Positions 24,467 to 25,850 of a stretch of DNA of 25,850 nucleotides are shown piece after piece. The notes below the pieces were generated by a model. It saw only the letters and a program-made list of their open reading frames with translations. It ran no database searches and was not told where the DNA came from. The stretch's first letter is position 1, and each line of letters opens with the position of its first letter. The translations under genes and the position numbers were made by a program. The stretch is from a virus: positions 1-25,850 of the IMG/VR virus record IMGVR_UViG_3300032334_000254. One strand, given 5' to 3'.

Positions 24467-24900
24467 TGAACAAACGTCCACCAAGCAAGCGTTGCAGTAC
24501 TTGCAAAGAAGCAAAGTACCTCAAGGATTTTTCAAAGCACAGAGGGCAGCCTGATGGACATCACCCGCAGTGTAAAGAATGCAGAAGTAAGTACAAGCCT
24601 TCACCTGAAATGCGTGAAAAGAACAACAAAAGATTACGCGAATGGAACAGACTCAAGACAACAGGGTTTACTCAAAAAGATTTTGAGCAGACACTAGCAA
24701 ATCAAAACGGTAAGTGTGCTATCTGTGGAACCGATGATCCTGGTAAAACAAACTGGCACGCAGACCACAATCATAAGACAAATGAAAAACGTGGGATTCT
24801 TTGTCACAAATGCAACACAGGGTTGGGACTACTACAAGATGATGTAGACGTTCTATGTGCAGCAATCAACTACCTCAAGAAATATAAGGAAAACCTATGA
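24466..24900 (+). CDS. HNH endonuclease, recombination endonuclease VII-like
   Basis: A nuclease of the endonuclease VII/HNH type. Zinc ligands are C84-C87 (CAIC) and C113-C116 (CHKC), with the HNH-like core NWHADHNH at 96-103 and the family tail [20 protein letters not shown] second zinc knuckle is at C10/C13 and C36/C39. It is inserted in a tail operon but coupled at both ends (TAATG, ATGA). It may be a homing nuclease or resolve branched DNA during packaging. Confidence 0.88.
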   Translation: MNKRPPSKRCSTCKEAKYLKDFSKHRGQPDGHHPQCKECRSKYKPSPEMREKNNKRLREWNRLKTTGFTQKDFEQTLANQNGKCAICGTDDPGKTNWHADHNHKTNEKRGILCHKCNTGLGLLQDDVDVLCAAINYLKKYKENL

Positions 24901-25748
24901 TACGCGTATATAGTTCGATCTCGGTTGAGACTATCCTCTCAGCCAGTATCACAAGCTCACAGACTTCTATTGTCGTAGCAACTGGTACAGCCTCAGCCCT
25001 GCTTGGTGGTGCACCGTTGACTCCTGCGGGTACATACCAGTTCACACTGGCACTTGACCCAGATACAGTCAACGAAGAACTTGTCTTTGCTACATACATC
25101 TCAGGCGATACATTCACAATCGTACGAGGCCGCGCAGGAACTACTGCAATCACACACGCATCAGGTGCAACAGTACGCCACGTACTTACATCTAATGACC
25201 TTGACTACTTCAACACAGCGCTACAGCCAAGCCAGTTAACCGCTAAGGCTGACTTGATTACAGCAAGCGCTGCAGGAACTGCAGCAATCCTTGCAGTAGG
25301 TACAGACGGTCAGGTGCTGACAGCAGATAGCACACAGACTAAGGGTATGAAGTGGGCTACGCCTTCATCATTACCATCACAGACTGGTAATTCTGGTAAG
25401 TATCTAACTACTAACGGAACTGCAACTTCTTGGGGAGTAGCAGTATCTACGCTTGATATTACGCTAAATGCTCAGACTGGTACCACATATACATTGCTAT
25501 CAAGCGATGTTAACAAGATGGTTACCCTATCTAATGCTGCAGCAATTACAGTAACTGTGCCTAATGGTGTCTTCACTACTGGTCAGACAGTTAACCTTCA
25601 GCAGATTGGCGCAGGGCAAGTAACTGTGCAGTCAGATGGAACTACAACTATTACCGGTACTGGTACCAAGCTACGCACACAGTACAGCGCAGCATCTCTG
25701 CTTTGCACAGGAACTAACACCTTCACATTGATCGGAGATATCGCTTAA
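24897..25748 (+). CDS. Appendage/tail fibre protein, 283 aa
   Basis: A beta-rich, Thr-, Ala- and Gly-rich protein. The first half ([40 protein letters not shown]) and the C-terminal half ([20 protein letters not shown]) resemble tail-spike/fibre domains; [20 protein letters not shown] is a common motif in phage tail fibres. The ATG is coupled to the HNH stop by ATGA. No enzymatic motif seen. Confidence 0.75.
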   Translation: MIRVYSSISVETILSASITSSQTSIVVATGTASALLGGAPLTPAGTYQFTLALDPDTVNEELVFATYISGDTFTIVRGRAGTTAITHASGATVRHVLTSNDLDYFNTALQPSQLTAKADLITASAAGTAAILAVGTDGQVLTADSTQTKGMKWATPSSLPSQTGNSGKYLTTNGTATSWGVAVSTLDITLNAQTGTTYTLLSSDVNKMVTLSNAAAITVTVPNGVFTTGQTVNLQQIGAGQVTVQSDGTTTITGTGTKLRTQYSAASLLCTGTNTFTLIGDIA

Positions 25749-25850
25749 TGGCAACCTACGGAATCCTTGGTACGCAGACTAAACCTGCTGCCACAACTCT
25801 GACTACTCTGGTAACAGGTGGTAGCAACGGAACTATCGTTTCATCTTTTC
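25748..25850 (+). CDS. Structural protein, 5' fragment
   Basis: An ORF starting [20 protein letters not shown] that runs off the right edge. Coupled to the previous stop (TAATG). The opening resembles small phage tail-associated proteins; only about 34 residues are visible. Confidence 0.65.
   Translation, partial: MATYGILGTQTKPAATTLTTLVTGGSNGTIVSSF

Overview
The window is part of the genome of a tailed double-stranded DNA phage. It shows a TerL, a portal protein, a probable scaffold, an N4-gp56-type major capsid protein and a long run of virion and tail genes, all packed tightly on one strand. The host is most likely an actinobacterium, perhaps one of the low-GC aquatic lineages. That is an inference from two operators of the Gram-positive/actinobacterial LexA type (GAAC-N4-GTTC), from an SLT protein of a kind common in actinophages, and from small virion proteins that resemble those of freshwater actinophages. 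No integrase, repressor, polymerase or tRNA gene is visible here.

Layout. (1) 1-4038, minus strand: an early or accessory operon of about fifteen very small genes, nearly all linked by ATGA, GTGA, TAATG or TAAATG junctions. Five encode Cys-rich, probably zinc-binding microproteins, and there are two tiny membrane proteins and an SLT muralytic enzyme. The last gene is a cytosine-5 DNA methyltransferase that runs off the left edge and carries both an in-frame amber codon and a frameshift. (2) 4039-4794: a gene-free divergent regulatory region with a leftward promoter, two SOS-box palindromes, 10-bp iterons, two perfect DnaA boxes, AT-rich DNA and a strongly folded stretch before terL. It is a good candidate for a replication and control region. 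(3) 4795-17112, plus strand: terL, two small genes, portal, three small genes, a 1547-residue virion protein and two roughly 415-residue virion proteins. (4) 17113-18677: a leader with two hairpins, the scaffold and the major capsid gene, followed by a GNRA-capped hairpin. (5) 18747-20739: small head/tail proteins, several very basic or Cys-containing. (6) 20739-25850: a large collagen-like fibre protein, two glycosyltransferases (GT25-like and GT2 plus TPR), a tail protein, an endonuclease VII-type HNH gene, and further appendage proteins running off the right edge.

The most interesting points are these. A Thr-rich collagen-like fibre is followed directly by two glycosyltransferases, one of the family that includes animal collagen galactosyltransferases, which suggests a phage-encoded glycosylated-collagen appendage. 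An SLT gene is read across the same DNA as a second, translationally coupled ORF. The origin-like region combines iterons, DnaA boxes and SOS operators. Function assignments rest on motif recognition by eye; no database search was possible.
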